Notes under the pieces: model-generated
Seen by the model: only the letters and a program-made list of their open reading frames with translations
Databases searched by the model: none
Told to the model about the DNA's origin: nothing
Made by a program: the position numbers and the translations under genes
Part shown: in pieces, positions 26,056 to 35,865 of the stretch
Position numbering within the stretch: position 1 is the first letter of the stretch
How the letters are laid out: each line of letters begins with the position of its first letter
NCBI GenBank assembly: GCA_002753135.1
Contig: PDZV01000002.1
Span: forward strand, 172,634 to 236,633
Source of the DNA: Magnetococcales bacterium WMHbinv6
GTDB lineage: Bacteria; Pseudomonadota; Magnetococcia; Magnetococcales; Magnetaquicoccaceae
Length of the DNA: 64,000 bases
Reading direction: 5' to 3'

Positions 26056-28020
26056 ATGACTGAATCCTTGGACGCTTTGTCTGTTTCTACCATGCGCATG
26101 TTAGCCGTGGATGCCGTGGAGCAGGCCAATTCTGGCCATCCGGGCATGCCGTTGGGCGCTGCGCCGATGGCTTATGTTCTCTGGCATCGCCTGATGCGCC
26201 ACCATCCGGCCAACCCGCACTGGCCCAATCGGGATCGTTTCATATTATCCGCTGGCCATGGTTCGGCCCTGTTGTATGCCCTGTTGCATCTGAGCGGCTA
26301 CGCCCTGGATCTGGAGGAGTTGCGCCGCTTTCGGCAGTGGCAGAGCAAAACACCGGGTCACCCGGAACATGGGCTGACGCCCGGTGTCGAGGCCACGACC
26401 GGTCCGTTGGGGCAAGGGTTTGCCATGGGTGTGGGCATGGCCATGGCCGAACGTTATCTGGCCCAACAGTTCAATCAGGCAGCGCAGGCAACGCTGGTCG
26501 ATCATTATACCTATGCGATTGTCTCCGACGGCGATCTGATGGAGGGCATCACCGCCGAGGCGGCCTCTCTGGCTGGTCATCTGCAGTTGGGCAAATTGAT
26601 CTATCTCTACGATGACAACCGGATCAGCATCGAAGGCAGCACCGACCTGACCTTTACCGAAGATGTGGCCGCCCGCTTTGCTGCCTATCACTGGCAGGTG
26701 TTGCGGGTGGAGGATGGTGAAAATCTGGACGCTATTGAACAGGCCATCCGCCAGGCACAGGCCGAGTCACAACGCCCTTCGCTGATCATGGTCCGCACCC
26801 GGATCGGCTTTGGTTCGCCCCGTGTTGACAGCGCCGCTGCACACGGCTCTCCGTTGGGACGGGAGGCCCTGCAGGCCACACGCCACACGTTGCAATGGCC
26901 CGACACCTCTTTCCATGTACCAGAGGGGGTCTATGACCATTTTCGTCGCCTCGCCATTCGGGGCGAAGCCGCCGAACAAGCCTGGAACGAACAACTGGCC
27001 GCCTTGCAACAACAGGCACCGGCGTTGGCCGCCCGTTTTCAGCAACAGATGTCCGGTACGCTGCCCGCCGATTGGGATCGGGATCTGGCAGGGCTGCATC
27101 GGGACGGCAAAGCCAAAGCCACCCGGGTCGCTTCCGGTCAGGCACTCAACGCCCTTGCCCCGCACCTGCCCGCCTTGTGGGGCGGTTCTGCCGATCTGGC
27201 CCCCTCCAACAACACCTGGTTGCAACACAGCCCGGAACGCAACATCCATTTTGGTGTCCGCGAACATGCCATGGCCGCCATCGCCAACGGCATGGCCCTG
27301 CATAAAGGGATCATTCCCTACTGCGGCACCTTTCTGGTCTTTTCCGACTATATGCGCGGTGCCATCCGCCTCTCTGCCTTGATGGGAACCCATGTCGTCT
27401 ACATTCTGACCCACGACAGCATTGCCGTCGGTGAAGATGGACCCACCCACCAACCGATCGAACATCTGGCCTCATTGCGGGCCATTCCCGACCTGATCGT
27501 CCTGCGTCCTGCCGATGCCTTTGAGACCGTCGCGGCCTGGCGGGTGGCCATACAACGGCAACAACCGGTCGCCTTGATTCTCACCCGTCAAAATCTGCCC
27601 CTGCTGCCGGAACAGATGGCCCTGGATGGCGTTGGCCAGGGGGCCTATCTGCTGGCCGATTGCCAGGAAGAAGCGCAATTGACCCTGCTGGCCAGCGGTT
27701 CCGAAGTCCATTTGGCCCTGGCCGCCCGCACCGCTCTGCTCGCACAAGGGGTGACCGGGGTGCGGGTGGTCTCCATGCCCTCCTGGGAACTCTTTGCCCA
27801 ACAGCCAGAGCCTTATCGTCGGCAGATTCTCGGTCCTGCCCATCCTCGTCTGGCCATTGAAGCCGGCTGCAGCATGGGTTGGCATCGCTGGACCGGCGAT
27901 CAGGGAGATGTGTTGGCCATTGACCGTTTTGGTGCCTCTGCTCCCGGAGATCAGTTGCTCAATGCGTTCGGTTTCTCCCTGGAACAGGTACTCACCAAAG
28001 CGCATGCCCTGCTGGCCTGA
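26056..28020 (+). CDS. tkt: Transketolase
   Basis: The 654-residue enzyme has the transketolase hallmarks: [44 protein letters not shown], the thiamine-diphosphate motif [14 protein letters not shown] in VSDGDLMEG, and [13 protein letters not shown] plus [15 protein letters not shown] in the pyrimidine domain. It transfers two-carbon units in the pentose phosphate or Calvin pathway. It is transcribed divergently from yggS. The ribulose-phosphate epimerase of the same pathway is elsewhere in the window. Confidence 0.96.
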   Translation: MTESLDALSVSTMRMLAVDAVEQANSGHPGMPLGAAPMAYVLWHRLMRHHPANPHWPNRDRFILSAGHGSALLYALLHLSGYALDLEELRRFRQWQSKTPGHPEHGLTPGVEATTGPLGQGFAMGVGMAMAERYLAQQFNQAAQATLVDHYTYAIVSDGDLMEGITAEAASLAGHLQLGKLIYLYDDNRISIEGSTDLTFTEDVAARFAAYHWQVLRVEDGENLDAIEQAIRQAQAESQRPSLIMVRTRIGFGSPRVDSAAAHGSPLGREALQATRHTLQWPDTSFHVPEGVYDHFRRLAIRGEAAEQAWNEQLAALQQQAPALAARFQQQMSGTLPADWDRDLAGLHRDGKAKATRVASGQALNALAPHLPALWGGSADLAPSNNTWLQHSPERNIHFGVREHAMAAIANGMALHKGIIPYCGTFLVFSDYMRGAIRLSALMGTHVVYILTHDSIAVGEDGPTHQPIEHLASLRAIPDLIVLRPADAFETVAAWRVAIQRQQPVALILTRQNLPLLPEQMALDGVGQGAYLLADCQEEAQLTLLASGSEVHLALAARTALLAQGVTGVRVVSMPSWELFAQQPEPYRRQILGPAHPRLAIEAGCSMGWHRWTGDQGDVLAIDRFGASAPGDQLLNAFGFSLEQVLTKAHALLA

Positions 28021-28098
28021 TTTTCTGCCTGCCTGAACAGGTTTGCCAACAGGCCCTGTTCGAGCAGGATTGCCATAAACAGGCAATACATGTAACTC

Positions 28099-28127
28099 TT
28101 GCAAACGAAATTGAGATATGCCATACT
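28099..28127 (+). promoter_or_regulatory. Candidate sigma-70 promoter of the PhnD-kinase operon
   Basis: TTGCAA at 28099-28104 and CATACT at 28122-28127 are spaced by 17 bases, about 75 bases before the start codon of the binding protein gene. Both hexamers match consensus at four of six positions. Confidence 0.3.
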
Positions 28128-28203
28128 TCCGGCCTGCTTAACCGGCAGGGGGTGATCCCTTCCGGTGCTTCGCAGTTCAAGCGGGTGAAAGGATGGTGTC
28201 GCC

Positions 28204-29061
28204 ATGCGGTATTTCACATTATTCATCAGCATGTTGCTGGCGACTCTGCCGACATTTGCCGCCGCCTTTTCTGCCCAGCATGAAGAACGGGATTATGCTT
28301 TTGGTGTGCTGTCGCAGCGCAGTGCCGTGTTGACCGCACAATACTGGAACCCGATCCTGGAACATGTCACCCGGCAAAGCGGGGTACGTCTGGTGTTGCG
28401 TACCAGCCGTACGGCACCGGAAACCAACCAGGCCATCGCCCGGGGGGAGTATGATTTTGTCTATTCCAATACCTTTTTCCAACCTCGACTGAGCGGCAGT
28501 GGTTATCGGGTAATCCTCAAACCGCGCAGCGAAGCGATCACCGGTCAAATTGTCACCCCGATCGACTCCCCTATCCAGGCACTGGCCGATCTGCATGGAC
28601 AGGCGGTCGGTTTTCCTTCTCGTGGGGCTTTTGTCGGCTATGCGCTGCCGATGGACCATCTGCTGCGCTCCGGGGTGCAGGTCCACCCTCTGTTCGGTGG
28701 CAATCAGGAGGGGATCATGGCCCAATTGCAGGCGGGTAAAGTGCAGGCTGCCGGAGTCAACGGCGAAGTGATGCGTCTGTTTGCCGAACGGGAATCATTC
28801 CGTTATCGGGTGTTGTGGCAGTCCAAACCCTATGACAATCTGCCCATCGCCGCCCATCCCCGTGTGGCACCGGCCATCGTGCAAGCGGTGCAAAGCGCCT
28901 TTGCCGCCATACACCTGAGCGAAACCGGTCAAGCCATTCTGCAGAGCAGTGCCCAGATACTCAAACAGGCACCGCCTTTTGGTTTTGTGGTCGCCAGTCA
29001 GGAAGATTACCGCAACTATAGCGACTTCTACCGAACCACGCTGGTTCCGGATATCGAGTAG
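28204..29061 (+). CDS. PhnD-like periplasmic substrate-binding protein
   Basis: The 285-residue protein has a signal peptide (ending near FAAAFS) and a phosphonate/phosphite-binding fold: YAFGVLSQRSAVL, ARGEYDFVYSNTFF, VGFPSRGAFVGYALP, and AAGVNGEVMRLF. It is followed after 4 nt by a membrane hybrid kinase, with no ABC permease or ATPase nearby. It therefore probably acts as the periplasmic ligand sensor for that kinase and not for transport. AAGGATGG precedes the ATG. Confidence 0.85.
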   Translation: MRYFTLFISMLLATLPTFAAAFSAQHEERDYAFGVLSQRSAVLTAQYWNPILEHVTRQSGVRLVLRTSRTAPETNQAIARGEYDFVYSNTFFQPRLSGSGYRVILKPRSEAITGQIVTPIDSPIQALADLHGQAVGFPSRGAFVGYALPMDHLLRSGVQVHPLFGGNQEGIMAQLQAGKVQAAGVNGEVMRLFAERESFRYRVLWQSKPYDNLPIAAHPRVAPAIVQAVQSAFAAIHLSETGQAILQSSAQILKQAPPFGFVVASQEDYRNYSDFYRTTLVPDIE

Positions 29062-29065
29062 GCGG

Positions 29066-31360
29066 ATGGATCCCTTGCCCTCGGTCTGGGATCGTTTGCC
29101 CTTTGTCGGGCGGCTGCTGTTGACCGCCACCCTCGCCTTGTTGATCGGCAGTATCACCTTGCTCTACACCAGCACCTCCCGCGATGCGGCGGATGATCTG
29201 CAGGATCTGCAAAACTTTTTGCGCGCCTCACAACAGACTTTGCCCGCTGCCATGGCAGAAATTCTCATCATCGGTGATTTTGCCGCCTTGCAGCAAACGA
29301 TGAACCGCTATCTTTCCCACCCGGATGTGGTACATCTGCACTTTACCGACAGCAGTGGTGCCGTGTTGGATGCCAGCAAAGCAGCGCAAGCGCATGGTGC
29401 CCCCGAATGGTTTTATCAGTGGCTCAAGATGAGTCCGCTGACGGGAGCCTATGATTTTATCATCGGCGGTCGTTTTTATGGACGGCTGGAAATCACCCTC
29501 AGTCCCCATCAGGTTATCCATCGGGCCTGGGAACGCTTGTGGGATCATCTGGGCATTATTGCTTTGGTGGTATTGTTGGATTTTATCGGCATCTGGCTGG
29601 TGTTGCGGGCTGGCCTGGCCCCCTTGCAGACGTTGGTTATCGGCAGTCGACAGATGGCCAACGGACAATTTGCGACCAATCTGCCGGTGCAGGGCAGCCC
29701 GGAAATGCGCCATGTCATCAGCAGTTTCAACAGTATGGCCGATACCGTGCAATCGGCGCGCAGCGAATTATTGCGCGAAAAAGAGTTTCTGCAGGTCACC
29801 CTGGCCTCCATCGCCGACGGAGTGATCACCACCAATGAACGGGGGTTGATCACCTTTGTCAACAAAGAGGCTGCCCGCCTGCTGGGATGGCGGGCAGAAA
29901 CCGCCGTTGGCCATGGTTTAACCCATCTGGTGCATCTGCTTGATGGCCGAACGCGGCTGGAATTGGACAATCCGCTTGCCTCTGTCCTCCACTCCGGGCA
30001 AGCCACCTGGTTGGCCAACGATACCCTGTTGCGTACCAACCAGAGAAAAGAGTTTCCCATTGCCGGCATTGCCGCCCCCATTCGCATGCAGGCGGATGGT
30101 CCGGTTTTGGGGGTGGTGATGGTATTTCGTGACCAAAGCCAGGAACGACAGCAGTGGCAGGCCCTGGTACAGGCCCGTCAACAGGCAGAAAGCGCCAACC
30201 GCGCCAAGGGTGAATTTTTGGCCACCATGAGTCACGAAATCCGCACCCCGATGAATGTGGTGATCGGCATGGGCGATCTGTTGCTGGAGACCGCTTTGAA
30301 CCCCCTGCAACAGAGTTACGTAAACAAATTGCAACATGCCGGGCAAAATTTGTTGGATTTGATCAACCAGATTCTCGATCTGAGTAAAATTGATACCGGT
30401 CAGTTGCAGATACATCTGGAATCGGTGCCGTTGCCGGAACTGTTGCGCGAGGTGGTTTCATTACTGCAAGTGATTGCCACCGACAAGGGGTTGCAACTGC
30501 ACTGTCACATTGACCCCTCCACCCCGGCGCGGGTACAAACCGATCGCTTGCGCGTACAGCAGATTCTTTTCAACCTGTTGGGCAACGCCGTCAAATTTAC
30601 CGAACGGGGGGTTGTGCAGCTGCAATGCCACTATGATCTCCAACGGGAACAGTTGCATCTGGCGATTTGTGACACGGGCATCGGCATTGCGGAGGAGCAG
30701 CAACAGAGCATTTTTTCGGCCTTTACCCAGATTGACTCCGGCATGACCCGACGCCATGGTGGCAGCGGTCTGGGTTTGGCCATCACCCACAAATTGGTGG
30801 AACTGTTAAACGGCTCGATTCATCTGGAGAGTACACCCGGTCAAGGCAGCTGTTTTCGGCTGCTGTTACCGATCAAACCCGACAACACCCCTCTGTCGCT
30901 GGTGGCAAGTGTGGCAGCACCACCTGCCGCTTTATCTGCCAGACTGCATATTCTGCTGGTAGAGGATATGGAGGAAAACCAACTGTTGATCCAGGCTTTT
31001 CTCAAACAGACCTTGCATCAGTTATCCATCACCCGCAATGGGGCAGAAGCGGTGGCTTTCGTGCAACAGCATCCCTGTGACCTGATCCTGATGGATGTAC
31101 AGATGCCGGTAATGGACGGCTATACCGCCACCCGCTACATCCGCCAATGGGAGTTGGAACAGGGCATGCCAGAGCGTCCGATCATCGCCTTGACGGCACA
31201 TGCCATGGAGGGAGAGGCGGTGCGCAGTCGCAAAGCCGGTTGCAGCTTGCACCTGACCAAACCGATCAAAAAGAAGCAGTTGCTGGAAGTGATTCAAGCC
31301 TATTGCCTGCCAACTGGCCAAGCAGCGCTGGCAAACAAAGCCAACGGAAGCGAAACCTAA
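29066..31360 (+). CDS. Hybrid sensor histidine kinase (HAMP-PAS-HisKA-ATPase-REC)
   Basis: The 764-residue protein has membrane helices near residues 15-36 and 157-178 enclosing a small periplasmic region, HAMP (about 180-233), a PAS domain (about 240-365), HisKA with MSHEIRTPMN (histidine near 389), an ATPase domain (DTGIGI, GGSGLGL) and a C-terminal receiver (about 625-745) with LILMDVQMP and a lysine in HLTKPI. It sits 4 nt after a PhnD-like binding protein, suggesting that the bound ligand is relayed to its periplasmic part. Its stop overlaps the convergent terminase stop by 4 bases. Confidence 0.92.
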   Translation: MDPLPSVWDRLPFVGRLLLTATLALLIGSITLLYTSTSRDAADDLQDLQNFLRASQQTLPAAMAEILIIGDFAALQQTMNRYLSHPDVVHLHFTDSSGAVLDASKAAQAHGAPEWFYQWLKMSPLTGAYDFIIGGRFYGRLEITLSPHQVIHRAWERLWDHLGIIALVVLLDFIGIWLVLRAGLAPLQTLVIGSRQMANGQFATNLPVQGSPEMRHVISSFNSMADTVQSARSELLREKEFLQVTLASIADGVITTNERGLITFVNKEAARLLGWRAETAVGHGLTHLVHLLDGRTRLELDNPLASVLHSGQATWLANDTLLRTNQRKEFPIAGIAAPIRMQADGPVLGVVMVFRDQSQERQQWQALVQARQQAESANRAKGEFLATMSHEIRTPMNVVIGMGDLLLETALNPLQQSYVNKLQHAGQNLLDLINQILDLSKIDTGQLQIHLESVPLPELLREVVSLLQVIATDKGLQLHCHIDPSTPARVQTDRLRVQQILFNLLGNAVKFTERGVVQLQCHYDLQREQLHLAICDTGIGIAEEQQQSIFSAFTQIDSGMTRRHGGSGLGLAITHKLVELLNGSIHLESTPGQGSCFRLLLPIKPDNTPLSLVASVAAPPAALSARLHILLVEDMEENQLLIQAFLKQTLHQLSITRNGAEAVAFVQQHPCDLILMDVQMPVMDGYTATRYIRQWELEQGMPERPIIALTAHAMEGEAVRSRKAGCSLHLTKPIKKKQLLEVIQAYCLPTGQAALANKANGSET

Positions 31361-33048
31361 AATCCCCCCAAATCCATCCCCCCTCTTATACCGCCCCAGG
31401 TGGTATGGCCAGCGTTTGCCGTTGACGGGTGGTCCATCTTATGACTGACGCGCTGGCCGATGGAGCGCACTTCGCCACTGCCGGGTACCCCTTCCTGTAC
31501 GGCTCGCCACAACATTTCCAAGGCATCCGGTCCGTCGTCATGGGCGTCGCTGCCCTCTCCCCAGCGGCGCAACTGATCGAGCAAGGTGGCCTGTCCACGA
31601 TGAAAACGGATCAAACCATTGGCGATATGCGGTTGCAGACTGCTGATACGTAACCCTTTGTCCCGGGCCGGTTTGATCCCCTTGGCCGGAATGGGCACAC
31701 CCTGCTGTGCCGAACGACGGATCAACTCATCTTTGAAAAATTCCTGAAACTGGATCGCCTCCACCACCCACAAGCGGCAGTCGTAGCGGGTCTGATAGCG
31801 CATCACATCATCAATGATACGGTCGGGCAGGCGGATGCGAATATCCGCCTCCAACAGATCAAGAACACCGGTGGTCCGGTCAAAACCGCCGACCAGAATG
31901 GCGGAAGGATCCCCTTTGCCTCCCGATTTGCCCAGGGAAGGGTCCACCGCACCGAAAGTGAGCCAGGCCGGATTCTGCTCCTGCCAATAGTGGATCTCCT
32001 GAAACAGCGCCTGTTCGCTTAGCGGTTGATTCTGCAATTCGGCATCGAAGGCGGCAGCCCCATCACGGAGGCGAATTTTCATCAACGCCTCCAGGCTGCG
32101 CACCTTGGGCCAGGAGAGGATGGCCCCGGCATCCATCTGCTGGCGATGCTGCTGATAAAAGCGGTCGGCAACCTCTTCTCCCTCCTGCAGCAGCACCGCT
32201 TGCCACTGCTGCCAGAGGGCCATATCATCCGGCCAGCGCACAATGGCCTGAAAACGCGCACTCTCCCACAACGGGTTGCGCAGCAGTCGGGCCAACAGAG
32301 AGTCACTGTGCAGCACCGTGCCGACCAACAGCACATCCATCGAATCATCGGCAGCCCCCAGTTTGAGAACCGTGCTGCGCAACCACTCTTCCAATTGATC
32401 CCGCTGCTGACGACTGCGCACGTTGACATCATTTTCCAGATCGTCGCAAATCACCATATCTGGACGAAAATTGCCATGGCGCAGACCGCGCATGCGTCGC
32501 CCGGAGCCAAAAGCCTGAATTTTGCTGCCACCCGTCGTGACCAGGACACCGGCCTTCCATACCGGCCCCATACCGCACACTTCGGGAAAATCAAGGGTCA
32601 GACGGGCGTTGCCAAGCAGTTCGGCTTTGATCGCCTCCAGCATGGCCGTGGCCTGGTGTTGGCTGTCCATAATGATGGGAATATATCGACGACTGCCGGT
32701 CACCACACACCACAAGGTAAAAATCTGGGTCACCAGCGTGGATTTGGCCTCACCACGGGGAGCAGCAATCGCCAGCTTGACCCCGTGCCGCCGGGCATGA
32801 ATCAGCTTGGGCAGACGGGTATAGAGATAGGTGTGCAACAGGCTGTCGTGGGCAGAAAGATAATGGGGAAAGTAGGTTTTGGCAAAAAAGCGAAACTCAC
32901 GGTGCGCCCGCCGGATACGACGGATCTGTTCTTCCGGATCCGTACTTAAACCGATGGCTTGCCGTTCAGCCTGTTGACGCAGGCGCTGGGCCAGGTCGGT
33001 CACCGCGCTTTGAAACCGTTTGCCCGCTAATGAGGTCGAATGGGTCAT
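31357..33048 (-). CDS. Phage-type terminase large subunit, isolated
   Basis: The 563-residue protein carries an N-terminal packaging ATPase with Walker A IAAPRGEAKSTLV, Walker B PDMVICDDLEND and coupling motif GTVLHSDSL. A C-terminal RNase H-like nuclease follows with GAVDPSLGKSGGKGDPSAI and the last acidic residues in DDGPDALEMLW. All motifs are intact. In phages such enzymes pump and cut DNA during head filling. No portal, capsid, small terminase or integrase gene is visible on either side. ATG 33048 is preceded by AGGAG; an upstream extension is unlikely. Confidence 0.85.
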   Translation of the reverse strand: MTHSTSLAGKRFQSAVTDLAQRLRQQAERQAIGLSTDPEEQIRRIRRAHREFRFFAKTYFPHYLSAHDSLLHTYLYTRLPKLIHARRHGVKLAIAAPRGEAKSTLVTQIFTLWCVVTGSRRYIPIIMDSQHQATAMLEAIKAELLGNARLTLDFPEVCGMGPVWKAGVLVTTGGSKIQAFGSGRRMRGLRHGNFRPDMVICDDLENDVNVRSRQQRDQLEEWLRSTVLKLGAADDSMDVLLVGTVLHSDSLLARLLRNPLWESARFQAIVRWPDDMALWQQWQAVLLQEGEEVADRFYQQHRQQMDAGAILSWPKVRSLEALMKIRLRDGAAAFDAELQNQPLSEQALFQEIHYWQEQNPAWLTFGAVDPSLGKSGGKGDPSAILVGGFDRTTGVLDLLEADIRIRLPDRIIDDVMRYQTRYDCRLWVVEAIQFQEFFKDELIRRSAQQGVPIPAKGIKPARDKGLRISSLQPHIANGLIRFHRGQATLLDQLRRWGEGSDAHDDGPDALEMLWRAVQEGVPGSGEVRSIGQRVSHKMDHPSTANAGHTTWGGIRGGMDLGGF

Positions 33049-33190
33049 AGATACTCCTGGCACCCGGCAATCTCCGGGAATAGTCAATAATAATAACGGT
33101 CAAAACAGCTGCCGATCAGGCAGGCCGTTTCGTATCGACATGATGCCATAAGTAACGAATGACGCGAACAGGAAGCCGTTCACAACGCTA

Positions 33191-35686
33191 TCATGCTTCC
33201 GCAGGTGATGGATTATCCCCTTTTTTTGGGAAACGATCGAGCATTTCCAACAAATTTTGTTTGCGCAGCGGTTTGGTCAACACCGCATCACAGCCGGCGG
33301 CCAACACCTGTTCGGAGACCTCTTTCATGGCATGGGCGGTGAAGGCAATGATTGGAGTCGGCACACTGTTCACGGCTGCCTCCCATTCACGCATGGAACG
33401 GGTTGCCTGATAACCATCCATCACCGGCATTTGAATGTCCATCAACACCAGATCAAAGGGGTTGGACTGAAACAGCGCCAACCCTTCCGCCCCATCCATC
33501 GCCGTACTCAGACGGTGAGGCGTGCGCTTCAGGAAGGCTTCCAAAAGGCGTAAATTATCTTCGGCATCGTCCACCGCCAGAATATGCAAGCCATTGCTGG
33601 CGATTGTTGCAACAACGGGTGCAGCGGCAGTGGGCAAACTCTCGGAGGGAAGCAAGGACAAGCTCTGCATCGGCAATACGAAGGAAAAGGTGCTGCCGCT
33701 CCCCAAACAGCTCTCAACCTGAATCTGCCCTCCCATCAGAGTGACCAGCTGCCGACAGATCGACAAACCCAAACCGATTCCACCCACCCGATGCCCCACT
33801 TCGCTGTTGCCCTGCACGAATGGTTCAAAAATTTCCTGTAGACGCTCGGCCCCGATGCCGATTCCCGTATCGCTGACGGCAAAACAGATGCGCTGCCCGT
33901 CCACACGGGTAACCGTCAGCGCAATGCTGCCCTGATGGGTAAATTTACGGGCATTGTCGATCAGATTGAACAAAATCTGTCTGAGTCGTTGACCGTCACC
34001 GCTGACCATCGGCGGCACATCGGCAGCCATCTGTATCTGCAGAGCCACCCCCCGCTCGACGATGCCGCCGCGCATCACCTCTGCCACCTCATGCAGCAAC
34101 GCGGACAACGCAACGGGGTGTTGTTCCATCTCCAGTTGTCCGGCCTCAATCTTGGACAAGTCGAGCAGATCGTTGATCAAACCCATCAGCATATTGCCGG
34201 CCTTGATCATGATATGCAGATTGCGGCGCTGTTCCTCATTCAACGCACTCTCTTGCAATGTATCGCCCATGCCGATGATGGCATGCAGAGGAGTACGCAT
34301 TTCATGGCTCATGGCCGCCAGAAAGAGCGTTTTGCTGCGATTGGCCCGTATCGCCTCCTCTTTGGCTGCTTGCAACTGCTCTTCGGTTTGTTTGCGTACG
34401 CTGATGTCGGAAACAATGCCACAAATGGCATACGGCTGCCCCTCGCTGGTCCGCAGCAAAAATTTATGGGCCAGAAAATAGCGCAGACCATCCGCCATCG
34501 GCACCCTCTCCTCGACCATGATGGTGCCGTGACGCAGCACCTCCTGGTCGCTGGCACGCAAACGGGCCGCCACCTCTGCCGGAAACAGCTCGCTGTCACT
34601 TCTGCCACAAATTTTTTGGTTATCGATTCCCATCCACTGTTCAAATTGCCGATTGATCAGCCGATAACAGCCTTGCAAATCCTTGATAAAGATGATTGCC
34701 GGGGCATGATCAAAAATTTCCCGCTGTTGTGCATCACTTTGTTGCAATGCCGCCTCGGCGGCACCGGCCTGGCGATGAAAACGGTGGATCAACCGTTGCG
34801 AAAAATACAACACCAGGGCGATCAGCACGACAATAAGGGCAAACAAAGCGCCGTACATCTGCATGTCCTGATACCAATCGCCTCGCACCGCCTCGGCATC
34901 ACGGCTGACCACCATCCACAACGGTTGATCCATCTGCAGCACCGACGGTTGAATACGCACCGCAATACCGATCCGTCCATCATGCCATTCCGGTGTCGAC
35001 TGTGGCCATGACTGCGGCAGCGAGGCAGCGTTGGCCGACTCTGGCACCTGCAAAAACAGATGACCGCCCCCGTGCAAAATGGTAACCTGCATATCGGGTG
35101 CATACAAAACCGATTGCATCAAGGTCCGAAAATAGTCCGGCTCCAGGGCAATGGCCACCACCCCGGCAAAGGTACCCTGTGCCGTCAACACAGCCTGCGA
35201 CAGGTGCATGACGAAGCGACCATCGATACGTGAACGCAGGGGTGGAGAGAGATGGAGCAAGTGCTGCTGATTTGGTTGGCGGGCGATGCGAAAAAATTCC
35301 CGGTTGCTCACATCAATCTGCAACAGTTCCGCCAGATTGGCATAACGCACGATACCCTGCGCATCGACGACCAGTAAGGCACGAATCCCTGGAATGATCG
35401 GATAGTTGAACCTCTGTGCCAGCGGCTCACTGATTTGGCCTGACTCTTGGGTATTGTCTGGAAAGTCAGCCTGCATATGGCGCAAAAAAATATGCGCGGT
35501 GCGCAATAACAGATCGGTATTTTCCTGGAGTACGCGCACCTGTGCCAGCAACCGTTCCCGTTCCACACGAACACGATGATCGTAATCCCGGTAGAGATCG
35601 AATGCCACAACCGCTCCGGTCAGCAGGGTTGTCATACCCAGCAGAATCCATTGCATGAGAAAGGGACGCTTGGCATAGTGGTTCAT
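33191..35686 (-). CDS. Hybrid sensor histidine kinase (dCache-PAS-HisKA-ATPase-REC)
   Basis: The 831-residue kinase has membrane helices near residues 11-30 and 285-305, with a dCache periplasmic sensor between them (RALLVVDAQGIVRYAN and NREFFRIA are typical). A PAS domain (about 325-455) precedes HisKA with MSHEMRTPLH (histidine near 461), the ATPase (DTGIGIG, GGIGLGLS), and a receiver (about 698-815) with LVLMDIQMP and TKPLRKQ. It probably detects a small extracellular molecule. It is transcribed toward the terminase gene; its output partner is not adjacent. Start ATG 35686 has a weak ribosome site. Confidence 0.9.
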   Translation of the reverse strand: MNHYAKRPFLMQWILLGMTTLLTGAVVAFDLYRDYDHRVRVERERLLAQVRVLQENTDLLLRTAHIFLRHMQADFPDNTQESGQISEPLAQRFNYPIIPGIRALLVVDAQGIVRYANLAELLQIDVSNREFFRIARQPNQQHLLHLSPPLRSRIDGRFVMHLSQAVLTAQGTFAGVVAIALEPDYFRTLMQSVLYAPDMQVTILHGGGHLFLQVPESANAASLPQSWPQSTPEWHDGRIGIAVRIQPSVLQMDQPLWMVVSRDAEAVRGDWYQDMQMYGALFALIVVLIALVLYFSQRLIHRFHRQAGAAEAALQQSDAQQREIFDHAPAIIFIKDLQGCYRLINRQFEQWMGIDNQKICGRSDSELFPAEVAARLRASDQEVLRHGTIMVEERVPMADGLRYFLAHKFLLRTSEGQPYAICGIVSDISVRKQTEEQLQAAKEEAIRANRSKTLFLAAMSHEMRTPLHAIIGMGDTLQESALNEEQRRNLHIMIKAGNMLMGLINDLLDLSKIEAGQLEMEQHPVALSALLHEVAEVMRGGIVERGVALQIQMAADVPPMVSGDGQRLRQILFNLIDNARKFTHQGSIALTVTRVDGQRICFAVSDTGIGIGAERLQEIFEPFVQGNSEVGHRVGGIGLGLSICRQLVTLMGGQIQVESCLGSGSTFSFVLPMQSLSLLPSESLPTAAAPVVATIASNGLHILAVDDAEDNLRLLEAFLKRTPHRLSTAMDGAEGLALFQSNPFDLVLMDIQMPVMDGYQATRSMREWEAAVNSVPTPIIAFTAHAMKEVSEQVLAAGCDAVLTKPLRKQNLLEMLDRFPKKGDNPSPAEA

Positions 35687-35865
35687 GGGCAACCCGCACG
35701 GTTACAAAGAAAAAGAGAGCTGCAGGCGTTGTTGGCCTGTTTTTCGGCTCCGTTTTGCCGCACTCGCATTCTCTATTGTACCCTGTTCATTTGGAAAAAG
35801 CGATTTATCTTTACTGCCTCTGCCTTGGTTCTTTTTTTCTCTATTGCATGGATGGTGAGCCCCTG

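Noticed and set aside
31357..33190. A full prophage around the terminase
   Set aside because: No attachment sites, integrase, portal or structural genes occur; the flanking genes are ordinary sensor kinases.
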